From contig DFIR01000048.1 in assembly GCA_002372815.1 (NCBI GenBank), positions 1 through 33,928 on the forward strand: 33,928 bases of DNA, given 5' to 3'. The stretch comes from Lachnospiraceae bacterium UBA3692. Its GTDB lineage: Bacteria > Bacillota > Clostridia > Lachnospirales > Lachnospiraceae. The notes beneath the pieces are model-generated. The model made no database searches, was not told the DNA's origin, and worked only from the letters and a program-made list of their open reading frames with translations. Below are positions 7,563 through 15,688 of the stretch, piece by piece (position 1 is the first letter of the stretch; each line of letters starts with the position of its first letter). The translations under genes and the position numbers were made by a program.

Positions 7563-8954
7563 ATGGACAATCAGAAGCGGGGCTCCTTCGCAGGGTCTCT
7601 CGGTTTCGTGCTGGCGGCGGCAGGCAGTGCCGTCGGCCTCGGCAATATCTGGCGTTTCCCCTATCTCGCTGCGCGCGACGGCGGCGGACTCTTCCTGGTC
7701 ATCTACCTGATCCTGGCGCTGACCTTCGGCTTCTCTCTGATGATCACGGAGACCAGTGTCGGCCGCATGACGAAGAAGAGCCCTCTCTCGGCCTACAAAC
7801 AGCTGAGAAAAGGCTGGGGCTGGCTCGGCGTCCTCGGCTGCGTCGTGCCCTTCATGATCATGCCCTATTACAGCGCGATCGGCGGCTGGGTCCTGAAATA
7901 TTTCGTGGTCTTCGCCACCGGACACGGGGCGGAGGCGGCGCAGGACGGATTCTTCACCGGCTTCATCACAAGTCCTGTGGAGCCCATCGTCTACCTGATC
8001 CTCTTCCTCGGCGCCTGTGCGGTCGTCATCTTCATGGGCGTGGAAGGCGGCATCGAGCGGTCCTCCCGGATCCTGATGCCCATCCTGCTGATCCTGGTCA
8101 TCGGCATCGCCTGCTTCTCCCTGACGGTCCGCAGCACGGATGCAGCCGGCAATGTGGTGACCGGCCTGGACGGCCTGCGCATCCTGCTGGTCCCCAGCCT
8201 GGAGGGCATCACCCTGCGCAAGTTCTTCACGGTCGTCATGGACGCGCTCGGCCAGCTCTTCTACAGCCTGAGCGTCGCGATGGGCATCCTCATCGCCTAC
8301 GGCTCCTACGTGCCGGATGGCGCCAACCTCGCGCAGTCGGTCTCCCGCATCGAGATCTTCGACACGCTGGTGGCATTCCTCGCCGGCGTCATGATCATCC
8401 CGGCCGTCTACGTCTTCATGGGCATGGAAGGCATGTCCACCGGCCCCTCCCTGATGTTCGTCTCCCTGCCGAAGGTCTTCCTCGCAATGGGTCCGATCGG
8501 CAACGTGATCGGCGCGCTCTTCTTCGCCATGGTCCTCTTCGCGGCCATCACCAGCGCCATGTCCGTCATGGAGGCCGTCGTCTCCAGCTTCATCGATGAG
8601 TTCCACATGAAGCGCAGCAGCGCGACGATCCTGGAAGGCATCCTCGCCCTCGTGATCGGCATCGTCGTCTGCCTCGGCTACAACAAGTTCTACTTTGAGC
8701 TGCCCCTTCCGAACGGCAGCATCGGCCAGGTCCTCGACATCCTCGACTACATCAGCAACTACATCCTGATGCCTGTCGTCGCCATCGGCACCTGCGTCCT
8801 CTTCGGCTGGGTCCTCGGCACCGACACCATCACCAAAGAAGTCACAAAGAACGGCGAGTCCTTCGCCCGCCGCCCTCTCGTCAACATCATGGTCCGCTAC
8901 ATCGCCCCGGTCCTGCTGGGCATCCTTCTGCTCATGTCGCTGGGGATCCTGTGA
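7563..8954 (+). CDS. Neurotransmitter:sodium symporter (NSS/SNF) family amino acid transporter
   Basis: A 463-residue Na+-coupled secondary transporter with the LeuT fold. The hallmark unwound TM1 motif GSAVGLGNIWRFPY is at 21-34, containing the Na+ and substrate-binding backbone. Strongly hydrophobic segments continue to the C-terminus, consistent with 11 helices, the common bacterial form (for example MhsT and Tyt1). Bacterial members import hydrophobic or aromatic amino acids, but the substrate here cannot be read from sequence. The ATG at 7563 has AAAGGA (7546-7551) 11 nt upstream. The gene is alone on the plus strand between two minus-strand operons. Its leader contains an attenuator-like hairpin, and the 71-bp repeat array begins 29 nt after its stop. 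Confidence 0.94.
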   Translation: MDNQKRGSFAGSLGFVLAAAGSAVGLGNIWRFPYLAARDGGGLFLVIYLILALTFGFSLMITETSVGRMTKKSPLSAYKQLRKGWGWLGVLGCVVPFMIMPYYSAIGGWVLKYFVVFATGHGAEAAQDGFFTGFITSPVEPIVYLILFLGACAVVIFMGVEGGIERSSRILMPILLILVIGIACFSLTVRSTDAAGNVVTGLDGLRILLVPSLEGITLRKFFTVVMDALGQLFYSLSVAMGILIAYGSYVPDGANLAQSVSRIEIFDTLVAFLAGVMIIPAVYVFMGMEGMSTGPSLMFVSLPKVFLAMGPIGNVIGALFFAMVLFAAITSAMSVMEAVVSSFIDEFHMKRSSATILEGILALVIGIVVCLGYNKFYFELPLPNGSIGQVLDILDYISNYILMPVVAIGTCVLFGWVLGTDTITKEVTKNGESFARRPLVNIMVRYIAPVLLGILLLMSLGIL

Positions 8955-8983
8955 TTTGTGCGGAACCGTCCGCGTGATATAAA

Positions 8984-9532
8984 CTTGCCATTTGACTGCC
9001 GTTAGGAGGCTCCTGACGGCAGTCAAACTGCAAGATGACCCATAAAGTTATACACTTGCCGTTTGACTGCCGCTGCGAGGTCCCTGACGGCAGTCAAACA
9101 GCAAAATGACCCATAATAAAATAGACTTGCCGTTTGACTGCCGCTGCGAGGCTTCAAACGGCAGTCAAATAGCAAAACGCCCCATAATAATATAGACTTG
9201 CCATTTGACTGCCGCTGCGAGGCTTCAAACGGCAGTCAAATAGCAAAATGACCCATAATAATATAGACTTGCCGTTTGACTGCCGCTGCCAGGCTTCAAA
9301 CGGCAGTCAAACAGCAAAACGCCCCATAATAATATAGACTTGCCATTTGACTGCCGCTGCGAGGTCCCAAACGGCAGTCAAACAGCAAGACGTCCCATAA
9401 TAATATAAAACTTGCCATTTGACTGCCGCTGCGAGGTCCCAAACGGCAGTCATACAGCAAGACGCCCCATAATAATATAAACTTGCCATTTGACTGCCGC
9501 TGCGAGACTCCTGGCGGCAGTCAAATGGCAAG
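8984..9532. repeat. Eight tandem copies of a 71-bp hairpin repeat
   Basis: CTTGCC marks the start of each unit at 8984, 9055, 9126, 9197, 9268, 9339, 9411 and 9482 (spacing 71, once 72). Every unit contains an inverted repeat with core arms TTTGACTGCCG and CGGCAGTCAAA, usually extended toward TTGC/GCAA, around a central loop containing GGAGG or GCGAGG/GCGAGA-like sequence, followed in most by an AT-rich spacer ending CCCATAATAATATA. The last unit is a perfect 19-bp inverted repeat (9482-9500 with 9514-9532). The array fills most of the 614-bp gap between the convergent NSS transporter and DUF89-GNAT genes. No credible gene lies in this gap. Confidence 0.95.
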
Positions 9533-9568
9533 TTCTGTTCTGCACACAAACGATATTTACGTGAGGAA

Positions 9569-10966
9569 TCATCCCCCCACAGAAATCTCCATCTCCTGCC
9601 AGGTCTCGCCGCCCCAGGCGGAGGCGGACGGGCCGATCTCGCGGAAGCCGAAGCGGCGATACATGTCCGCGAGCTGTGTGTGGCAGGTCAGGACCAGGCG
9701 TGTGCGGCCCTTCACCTGCTCCCAGATGGTGTACAGACGCATGAGTTCTTCTGCAAGGCCCAGTCCGCGGTACTGGGGCAGGACTTCCAGTCCCAGCAGG
9801 TAGACGGTCTGCGCGGCGGGATCATGCAAGGATGCATCTGTGAAGAAAGCATCCCGGAACTGTGTCTCCTCCGAGGCCAGTCCGTTGATGAAGCCGGCGA
9901 GGCGGCCGGTCTCCCAGTCCTCTGCCACAAGGAACTGCTCAGGGATCCGCTCCACGCGCTGCACCATGCTCTCCATGCTGCAGGCTTCACGGGGCGGGAA
10001 GCAGATCTTCTCCATCTCTCCCGTCTGTACAGCCTCCTCCCTCCGGATCGGGCGGAAGCGGAACCGCTCCGACAGCGCGCGATCCGCAAATTCCCGCAGC
10101 AGCATCTCCGGGTCTTCCTCTGTCAGCACCCCGGTGAACTGCGGCACGTCGAAACGCTGCATGTAGAGTTCGCACTTGCACAGGAAGATATAGAAGACAT
10201 TTCTCGCGCATCCGTGCAGCGTCTCGTAATTCGCCTGCCCCTTGGCGATCACCACGTCCGCGTCCGCATGCTCGCGCACCTGGCGCGGCATGATCCGCAG
10301 CACCGAGCCGTCGAGCACCGTGCCGTTGCCCATGCAGGCGCCGAGCTCCGTCAGGCCGACCTGTTCCGCGTCTTCCACGGTGGCGTCATTGCCGTCCGAC
10401 TCACCGCGCAATACGACCGTGACCTCCAGCCCCGGCCGGAGCGCCTGCAGCTGCCGGATCAGCAGCTTGTCCGCCACGATCTCTCCACAGTTGTCGGTAA
10501 AATACGTCAGCGTCTCCGCCGCCGCGATCCGGCTCCGAAGGGACTCCAGACAGGTCCGGCTGACCGCGATGCGGGAGGCCTGCTCCAGCAGTTCCAGAAG
10601 CTTCCCTTCTTCCACGTTCTCGAGGGCCGCGAAGTCGATATAATTGCCGGCCATGGCATACTGCACCGCCCGCTCCAGCGGATCAGATGCCGCAAGGATC
10701 TGCCGCTCCAGCGTCTCCTCCAGCCGCAGCATCAGCGCGTTGTAATGCCGCTTGATCTCCGTAAAATCGCGGTTCTTCTCCCCGAACATCTCCCGTCGCA
10801 GCTGTGACAGCTCCAGCGCCGCTTCCGGTCCCGTGGACGCGGGGTTTCCCTGCTCCGCGATCGCGCGCACCCGGTCCCGGTACTGCTGCACCGCTTCCTC
10901 CGGGCTTCCGGCTGGATATCTGTCCAGATTCTTTCTGAGAATACATGCCTTACAGGTCTCGTTCAT
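9569..10966 (-). CDS. DUF89 (ARMT1-like) metal-dependent phosphatase fused to a GNAT acetyltransferase
   Basis: A 465-residue two-domain protein. Residues 1-295 match the DUF89 family: N-terminal CKACIL (5-10), the signature TDNCGEIVADKLL (157-169) with the metal-binding Asp158/Asn159, and AKGQANYETL (241-250). DUF89 proteins are Mn/Ni/Co-dependent phosphatases proposed to remove damaged phosphometabolites. Residues about 300-465 form a GNAT acetyltransferase: LGLEVLPQYRGLGLAEELM (391-409) contains the acetyl-CoA binding Q-x-x-G-x-G/A type loop, and MYRRFGFREIG (435-445) is the usual C-terminal motif. The fusion is continuous with no frame break. The gene starts 4 nt after the yitT stop and is the last in a three-gene operon. 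Its substrates are unknown. It runs convergent with the repeat array. Confidence 0.85.
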   Translation of the reverse strand: MNETCKACILRKNLDRYPAGSPEEAVQQYRDRVRAIAEQGNPASTGPEAALELSQLRREMFGEKNRDFTEIKRHYNALMLRLEETLERQILAASDPLERAVQYAMAGNYIDFAALENVEEGKLLELLEQASRIAVSRTCLESLRSRIAAAETLTYFTDNCGEIVADKLLIRQLQALRPGLEVTVVLRGESDGNDATVEDAEQVGLTELGACMGNGTVLDGSVLRIMPRQVREHADADVVIAKGQANYETLHGCARNVFYIFLCKCELYMQRFDVPQFTGVLTEEDPEMLLREFADRALSERFRFRPIRREEAVQTGEMEKICFPPREACSMESMVQRVERIPEQFLVAEDWETGRLAGFINGLASEETQFRDAFFTDASLHDPAAQTVYLLGLEVLPQYRGLGLAEELMRLYTIWEQVKGRTRLVLTCHTQLADMYRRFGFREIGPSASAWGGETWQEMEISVGG

Positions 10967-10970
10967 ACTT

Positions 10971-11843
10971 CTACTCTCTCACCGGCTGGTTGAAGTGTCC
11001 GATCACCGCCTGCGTCCGCAGATGGTTGATGAAGGCCTCGCTGTCCACGCGCCGCACCGCCTCCAGGACCTGCCGGCTCTGGGAGCTGGCGATCACGGAA
11101 TAGACGACCTGCTTCTCCTGATGATCGTGCGACCCCTCGCCGTGCAGGATCGTGGCGCCGTGACTGCTCACATCGTGGATCGCATGCGCGACTTCCTGCG
11201 GATACTTCGTCACGATCAGGAGCGTATCCTGCTGGTACATCCTGTACAGCGCGTGCATCACCTGGGTGGAGACGTATTGGAAGATCATGGAGTACAATGC
11301 TTTGTCCCAGCCGAACAGGAGGCCGGATGCTCCGAGTATGACCGCATTGATCGCCAGAACAAAGGAGAAGGAATCCACCCCGTTCTTCTGCGACAGGTAG
11401 ATCCCGATGAAATCGGTCCCGCCGGTGGTCGCCCCGGAAGACAGGCACATGCTGACCACGAAGCCGTTGATGATCCCTCCGAAAACGCTGATCAGGAGGA
11501 TGTCCTGCGTGATGACGTGCGCCGGGATCAGATCGGTGAAGAAGCCCGTCAGCAGGATCATCAGGCAGGAGTACAGGGTAAATTTCTTCCCGATATAGCG
11601 GAATCCGATATACACGGGAAAGGCGTTCAGCAGAATGTTGACGGCGGAATACGGAATCTCCACGCCCCAGAACCGCTCCGCGATCCGCTGCAGCAGGATC
11701 GACAGGCCTGTGGCGCCGCCCGGGTACAGCCCGCCTGTCCGCACGAAGGTCTTGATGTTGAGCGCCATGCCCAGCGCGCACAGGACGATGATACAGATGA
11801 TTTTGATATCCTTTTTCAGATCGATCTTCATATCTCCAACCAT
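10971..11843 (-). CDS. YitT family membrane protein (YitT plus DUF2179 domains)
   Basis: A 290-residue integral membrane protein of unknown function. The N-terminal two thirds carry five or six hydrophobic helices with the family hallmarks GGLYPGGATGLSILLQ and SSGATTGGTDFIGIYLS. A soluble C-terminal DUF2179 domain (about 210-285) contains the typical GATILHGEGS motif. The chosen ATG at 11843 overlaps the stop of the upstream thioesterase as TAATG, indicating translational coupling; an internal ATG at 11831 has a GGAG only 2-3 nt away and is less likely. The DUF89-GNAT gene follows after 4 nt. Confidence 0.88.
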   Translation of the reverse strand: MVGDMKIDLKKDIKIICIIVLCALGMALNIKTFVRTGGLYPGGATGLSILLQRIAERFWGVEIPYSAVNILLNAFPVYIGFRYIGKKFTLYSCLMILLTGFFTDLIPAHVITQDILLISVFGGIINGFVVSMCLSSGATTGGTDFIGIYLSQKNGVDSFSFVLAINAVILGASGLLFGWDKALYSMIFQYVSTQVMHALYRMYQQDTLLIVTKYPQEVAHAIHDVSSHGATILHGEGSHDHQEKQVVYSVIASSQSRQVLEAVRRVDSEAFINHLRTQAVIGHFNQPVRE

Positions 11844-12274
11844 TACCCGATGCAGTGGAACAGGAACGTCCCCATAAAGACCGGCTTCCCGCTGTCCTCG
11901 GCGATCCTGATCTCGACGAGGCAGCTGGTCCTCCCTCTGTGCAGGACCGTGCCGACGGCCGTCAGCCTGCCCTCCGTCGCGGCGCGCAGGTACTGCACCG
12001 TCGCCGTCTGCGTGACGTACATCCTGCCGTCCGTTCTGCTGACGATGCCCGCACACGCATCCGCCATGGCAAAATACGCCCCTCCATGCACCGTCCCGCG
12101 CGCGTTCAGCGACTCCGGCACGATGTCCAGGTACACTTCCACGTGATCTCTCTCCACGACGCTCAGGCGGACGTGGTTATATTTGGCGAAGAGGTTCTTC
12201 TCCAGCACTTCCTGCTCTTTCTTCAGCAGTTCTGCGTTGTACTCCTCGGGGGATAAATTCTGCTCCTGCGGCAT
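11843..12274 (-). CDS. PaaI-type hotdog-fold thioesterase
   Basis: A 143-residue single hotdog domain, likely hydrolysing an acyl-CoA. The family motif LNARGTVHGGAYFAMADACAG is at about 56-76, where the HGG and the Asp/Glu on the following helix form the active site. The central strand CLVEIRI and the short C-terminus fit PaaI/YdiI-like enzymes. The ATG at 12274 is preceded by GAGGAG with 5-nt spacing; an in-frame extension to 12373 has no SD and crosses the oadA terminator. It is the first gene of a three-gene operon with yitT and the DUF89-GNAT fusion. The acyl-CoA substrate is unknown; proximity to the CoA-based glutamate pathway may be incidental. Confidence 0.88.
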   Translation of the reverse strand: MPQEQNLSPEEYNAELLKKEQEVLEKNLFAKYNHVRLSVVERDHVEVYLDIVPESLNARGTVHGGAYFAMADACAGIVSRTDGRMYVTQTATVQYLRAATEGRLTAVGTVLHRGRTSCLVEIRIAEDSGKPVFMGTFLFHCIG

Positions 12275-12315
12275 GTTCGCTCCTCTCTGTTCTTCCGTCA
12301 CATTCCATAATTGCG

Positions 12316-12373
12316 CATAAAAAGTGCAGGCGGAGACCCGGGCACACTGTTCCCTTCGGTCTCCAGCCTGCAC
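12316..12373 (-). terminator. Intrinsic terminator after the 5S-type carboxyltransferase gene
   Basis: On the minus strand an almost perfect stem (12373-12358 with 12338-12324, one bulged base) is followed immediately by TTTTTATG. It lies 25 nt after the end of the oadA-like gene and marks the 3' end of the glutaconyl-CoA decarboxylase cluster. Confidence 0.75.
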
Positions 12374-12398
12374 ATGGCAGTACTATTATAACATAGGA

Positions 12399-13811
12399 TC
12401 AGGCAGGATAGGATGCGGACGGATGATCCGCCTTCGTGAGGTCAACGCCCTCCTGCTGCGCCAGACGGAACTTGAAGAAGTCCAGGGCGACCTGCGGGAA
12501 CAGCGCATAGGAGAGGACGTCCTCATCCTGCTGTTTCCAAGGTGCGATCTCGTTCTCCAGTTTCTTCAGCTGCGGCGCGATCAGGTCGGCGGGACGGCAT
12601 GTGATCCGCTCCTCGTCGCCGATGATCTTCTTCACGACCTCCTCGTTCATGGGAACGATGGTCTGGCCGTACTTGCCTCTGCAGAGGTCCTTGGTCTGCT
12701 CGGAAGCCACCTTGTAGCGCTCTCCGAAGAGAACGTTCATGACGGCCTGCGTGCCGACGATCTGGGACGAAGGCGTCACCAGCGGCGGCTCGCCGAGATC
12801 CTTGCGGACCCTCGGCACTTCCTCGAGCACTTCCGTCAGCCTGTCTCCGGCGCCCTGCTCGTTGAGCTGGCTCACCATGTTGGAGAGCATGCCGCCCGGC
12901 ACCTGGTACAGGAGCGTGCGGATGTTGACGCCCAGCACCTTGGTGCTCATGAGACCGTTCTGCAGGCACTCCTCCCTGTAAGGGGTGAAGTAGTCCGCGA
13001 TCTCCTTGAGCTTCGCCTGCGAGAGCCCCGTATCATAGGGTGTACCCGCAAATGCGCCGACCATGACTTCCGTCGCCGGCTGGGAGGTGCCCAGCGCGAA
13101 CGGGCTGATCGCGGTGTCGATGATGTCCACACCCGCTTCCGCAGCCTTCATGTAGGTCATGCTGCCGCAGCCGGATGTGTAATGTGTGTGCAGGTCGATC
13201 GGAAGATGCGTCGCTGCCTTCAGGGTCCGCACCAGCTTCTCCGCGTCATAAGGAAGAAGCAGTCCGGACATGTCCTTGATGCAGATGGAATCGGCGCCCA
13301 TATCCTCGATGCGGCGGGCGATATCGGTCCAGTACTCCTCCGTATACGCGTCTCCGAGCGTGTAGGACAGCGCGATCTGCGCGTGTCCGCCCTCTCTCTT
13401 GGTCGCGCGGACGGCCGTCTCCAGGTTGCGGAGATCGTTCAGGCAGTCAAAGATCCGGATGATGTCGATGCCGTTCGCGATGGACTTCTCGACGAAGTAC
13501 TCCACCACGTCATCGGGATAGTTCTGGTAGCCGAGCAGATTCTGGCCGCGCAGGAGCATCTGCAGCTTCGTCTTCTTGAAGCCTGCGCGGAGCTTTCTGA
13601 GCCTCTCCCACGGATCCTCGTGGAGGAACCGGAGACAGGAATCAAAGGTCGCGCCGCCCCAGCACTCCACCGCCTCGTAGCCGATCTCATCCATCTTTCC
13701 GATGATCGGAAGCATGATGTCGGTCGGCATCCTTGTGGCGATCAGCGACTGATGCGCGTCCCGGAGGATCGTTTCTGTGATCCTGATGGGTCTTTTTCCA
13801 CTTGTTGCCAT
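12399..13811 (-). CDS. oadA: 5S-type carboxyltransferase (oxaloacetate decarboxylase alpha / pyruvate carboxylase B family)
   Basis: A 470-residue biotin-dependent carboxyltransferase that moves a carboxyl group between oxaloacetate (or pyruvate) and carboxybiotin. It closely resembles the 5S subunit of Propionibacterium transcarboxylase: RDAHQSLIATRM (17-28), ECWGGATFDSCLRFL, QMLLRGQNLLGY, and LHTHYTSG (207-214). By analogy with 5S the metal ligands would be Asp18, carbamylated Lys179, His208 and His210. It ends without a biotinyl domain, so it must use a separate carrier, presumably the one at 15209-15637. The start has AAAGGGAAG upstream. It is separated from gcdB by a 206-bp gap holding a folded element and ends before a terminator. 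Oxaloacetate decarboxylation is the simplest role; carboxyl transfer to pyruvate is the alternative. Confidence 0.9.
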   Translation of the reverse strand: MATSGKRPIRITETILRDAHQSLIATRMPTDIMLPIIGKMDEIGYEAVECWGGATFDSCLRFLHEDPWERLRKLRAGFKKTKLQMLLRGQNLLGYQNYPDDVVEYFVEKSIANGIDIIRIFDCLNDLRNLETAVRATKREGGHAQIALSYTLGDAYTEEYWTDIARRIEDMGADSICIKDMSGLLLPYDAEKLVRTLKAATHLPIDLHTHYTSGCGSMTYMKAAEAGVDIIDTAISPFALGTSQPATEVMVGAFAGTPYDTGLSQAKLKEIADYFTPYREECLQNGLMSTKVLGVNIRTLLYQVPGGMLSNMVSQLNEQGAGDRLTEVLEEVPRVRKDLGEPPLVTPSSQIVGTQAVMNVLFGERYKVASEQTKDLCRGKYGQTIVPMNEEVVKKIIGDEERITCRPADLIAPQLKKLENEIAPWKQQDEDVLSYALFPQVALDFFKFRLAQQEGVDLTKADHPSASYPA

Positions 13812-13856
13812 AAGTCTTCCCTTTCTGGAACAAAAAAGGTGTAGTTAAATAATCTC

Positions 13857-14015
13857 AAATCAGCACCCCAGTCTCAGAATCCCGCTTCGCAGGATTCCGA
13901 GACTTTGTCGAACAGAGGCGCTTCGCGCCTTGTCCGCCCGTGGAAATGTCTGTATGCCCCGGCGGTAAGTAAACTTACCGCCGTGCCATCCAGCCATTTC
14001 CACGGGTGCTGATTT
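13857..14015 (-). other. Cloverleaf-like folded element between gcdB and oadA
   Basis: The element is bounded by a perfect 12-bp terminal inverted repeat, AAATCAGCACCC (13857-13868) and GGGTGCTGATTT (14004-14015). Inside are three further stems: 13870-13882 with 13892-13904 (about 13 bp, one mismatch); AGGCGC/GCGCCT around 13915-13930; and CCCGTGGAAATG (13937-13948) with CATTTCCACGGG (13995-14006), which encloses a 10-bp stem CGGCGGTAAG (13960-13969) with CTTACCGCCG (13974-13983). The outer and fourth stems compete for GGG at 14004-14006. The layout fits a structured RNA in the gcdB-oadA transcript or a MITE-like insertion. No ORF is present. Confidence 0.75.
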
Positions 14016-14017
14016 TA

Positions 14018-15163
14018 TCATACAATTCCAAACACGGCCATAAACACGCCCGCTGCGACAGCCGTTCCGATGACGCCCGCGACGTTCGGGCCCATCGCAT
14101 GCATCAGCAGGAAGTTGGTCGGGTCATATTCCGCGCCCACCTTCTGGGATACACGCGCTGCCATCGGCACTGCCGACACGCCCGCGCTGCCGATCAGCGG
14201 ATTGATCTTTCCGCCTGTGGCGACACACATGAGCTTGCCGAACAGGATGCCCGCCAGGGTGCCGAACGCGAACGCGATCAGGCCCAGGGCCACGATCTTC
14301 AGCGTCGTGACGTTCAGGAACGCCTCCGCGCTCGTCGTCGCGCCGACGGATGTGCCCAGCAGGATGACGACGATGTACATCATCGCGTTGGAGGCCGTCT
14401 CTGTAAGCTGTCTCACGACGCCGCATTCGCGGAACAGGTTGCCCAGCATCAGCATGCCGACCAGCGGCGCTGTCGTGGGCAGGATCATGCAGACCACGAT
14501 CGTGACGACGATCGGGAACAGGATCTTCTCAAGCTTCGACACGGGACGCAGCTGCTCCATCTTGATCCGCCGCTCCTTGTCCGTCGTGAACAGTTTCATG
14601 ATCGGGGGCTGGATGATCGGCACCAGCGACATGTAGGAATACGCCGCCACTGCGATCGGTCCCAGCAGTTCTGTCTGCCCCAGCTTGGAGCACAGGAAGA
14701 TAGATGTCGGGCCGTCCGCGCCGCCGATGATCGAGATCGCCGCCGCTGCCTTGCCGTTGAAGCCCAGCGCGATCGCGCCGAAGTAGGCGGCGAAGATGCC
14801 GAACTGCGCGGCAGCGCCGAGCAGGAAGCTCATGGGGTTCGCGATCAGCGGACCGAAGTCCGTCATCGCGCCGACGCCCATGAAGATCAGCGAGGGCAGG
14901 ATCGCCCACTCATCCAGCTGGAAGAAATAGTGCAGCAGGCCGCCTGCAGCCGTCTCGGTCGGAGCCGCCATGATGTCGGGATAGATATTGACCAGCAGCA
15001 TACCGAACGCGATCGGGACGAGCAGCAGAGGCTCGAAATCGTGCGCGATCGCGAGATAGAGGAATACGCAGGCCACGGCAATCATCAGATAGTTTCCGGG
15101 TGTCAGGCTCAGGAAGGCTGTCTGCTGGAGCAGGTTTTGAAGAGTATTTACGATATAATCCAT
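14018..15163 (-). CDS. gcdB: Na+-translocating decarboxylase beta subunit
   Basis: A 381-residue integral membrane protein of the OadB/MmdB/GcdB family. It decarboxylates carboxybiotin and couples this to Na+ export. Multiple helices run through the length; the conserved re-entrant segment SIIGGADGPTSIF (144-156) carries Asp150, equivalent by position in the motif to the Na+-binding Asp of Klebsiella OadB. The C-terminal conserved region has NPLIGSAGVSAVPMAARVSQ and HAMGPNVAGVIGTAVAAG. ATG at 15163 has GGAGGAAGT upstream. It is the only beta subunit in the window and therefore presumably serves all three carboxyltransferases of the cluster. Glutaconyl-CoA decarboxylase and oxaloacetate decarboxylase subunits are not distinguishable by sequence here; the symbol is by context. 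Confidence 0.95.
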   Translation of the reverse strand: MDYIVNTLQNLLQQTAFLSLTPGNYLMIAVACVFLYLAIAHDFEPLLLVPIAFGMLLVNIYPDIMAAPTETAAGGLLHYFFQLDEWAILPSLIFMGVGAMTDFGPLIANPMSFLLGAAAQFGIFAAYFGAIALGFNGKAAAAISIIGGADGPTSIFLCSKLGQTELLGPIAVAAYSYMSLVPIIQPPIMKLFTTDKERRIKMEQLRPVSKLEKILFPIVVTIVVCMILPTTAPLVGMLMLGNLFRECGVVRQLTETASNAMMYIVVILLGTSVGATTSAEAFLNVTTLKIVALGLIAFAFGTLAGILFGKLMCVATGGKINPLIGSAGVSAVPMAARVSQKVGAEYDPTNFLLMHAMGPNVAGVIGTAVAAGVFMAVFGIV

Positions 15164-15208
15164 ATACTTCCTCCGGTACTCTGCAGACCTCTGTTACGGA
15201 AACAGAGA

Positions 15209-15637
15209 TCAGTCGATCGTTGCCAGAAGAGCACCGGCTTCCACAGGGTCACCGACCGAGCAGTCGATCGTCGCGACCTTGCCGTCCACAGGGGAGACCA
15301 TCGGGATCTCCATCTTCATGGCCTCGAGGATGATCACGGCATCGCCCTTCTTGACGGCGTCGCCGGCCTTCTTCTCGATCTTGAAGACCTTACCGGCCGC
15401 GCCGGCTTCCAGCTTGTGTGCGCCAGCGCCGCCGGCTGCGGGAGCCGGAGCGGGAGCGGGGGCAGGGGCGGGAGCAGGAGCAGGAGCTGCCGCTGCGGGA
15501 GCGGGAGCAGGAGCTGCGGGAGCTGCCGGTGCGACCGGAGCTGCGCTGCGGATCACGGGAGCCGCGCCCTGTGCGCCTGTCTCTTCCACTGTCACGTCAT
15601 AGGCAACGCCATTCACGGTGATCGTATAAGTTTTCAT
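15209..15637 (-). CDS. gcdC: Biotin carrier subunit of the Na+-pumping decarboxylase
   Basis: A 142-residue carrier. A short N-terminal beta domain (MKTYTITVNGVAYDVTVEE) is joined by an Ala/Pro linker (about 33-70) to a biotinyl domain (74-142). The biotinylation motif EAMKME puts the biotinyl lysine at Lys108. Flexible Ala/Pro linkers are characteristic of GcdC, where they let biotin swing between the cytoplasmic carboxyltransferase and the membrane beta subunit. AAGGAGAAAAG precedes the ATG. It lies between the gamma/delta subunit and gcdB. The linker DNA (about 15430-15535) is a low-complexity hexanucleotide-like repeat, so its length may vary between strains. Confidence 0.95.
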   Translation of the reverse strand: MKTYTITVNGVAYDVTVEETGAQGAAPVIRSAAPVAPAAPAAPAPAPAAAAPAPAPAPAPAPAPAPAAGGAGAHKLEAGAAGKVFKIEKKAGDAVKKGDAVIILEAMKMEIPMVSPVDGKVATIDCSVGDPVEAGALLATID

Positions 15638-15688
15638 TCTTTTCTCCTTATCTGGTACTATTACGGGCAGTTCTTACAGACATGGCCG

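Noticed and set aside
7542..9026. 494-codon open frame on the minus strand opposite the NSS transporter
   Set aside because: Asp/His/Glu/Gln-rich complement of hydrophobic transporter codons; the plus-strand gene has clear family motifs and an SD.
8984..9532. CRISPR array
   Set aside because: Units are contiguous and similar over their full 71 bp, so no unique spacers exist, and no cas genes are present.
9307..9549. 80-codon open frame in the repeat array
   Set aside because: It is a translation of the tandem repeat; the 71-bp period is not a multiple of three, so copies fall in different frames and no SD is present.
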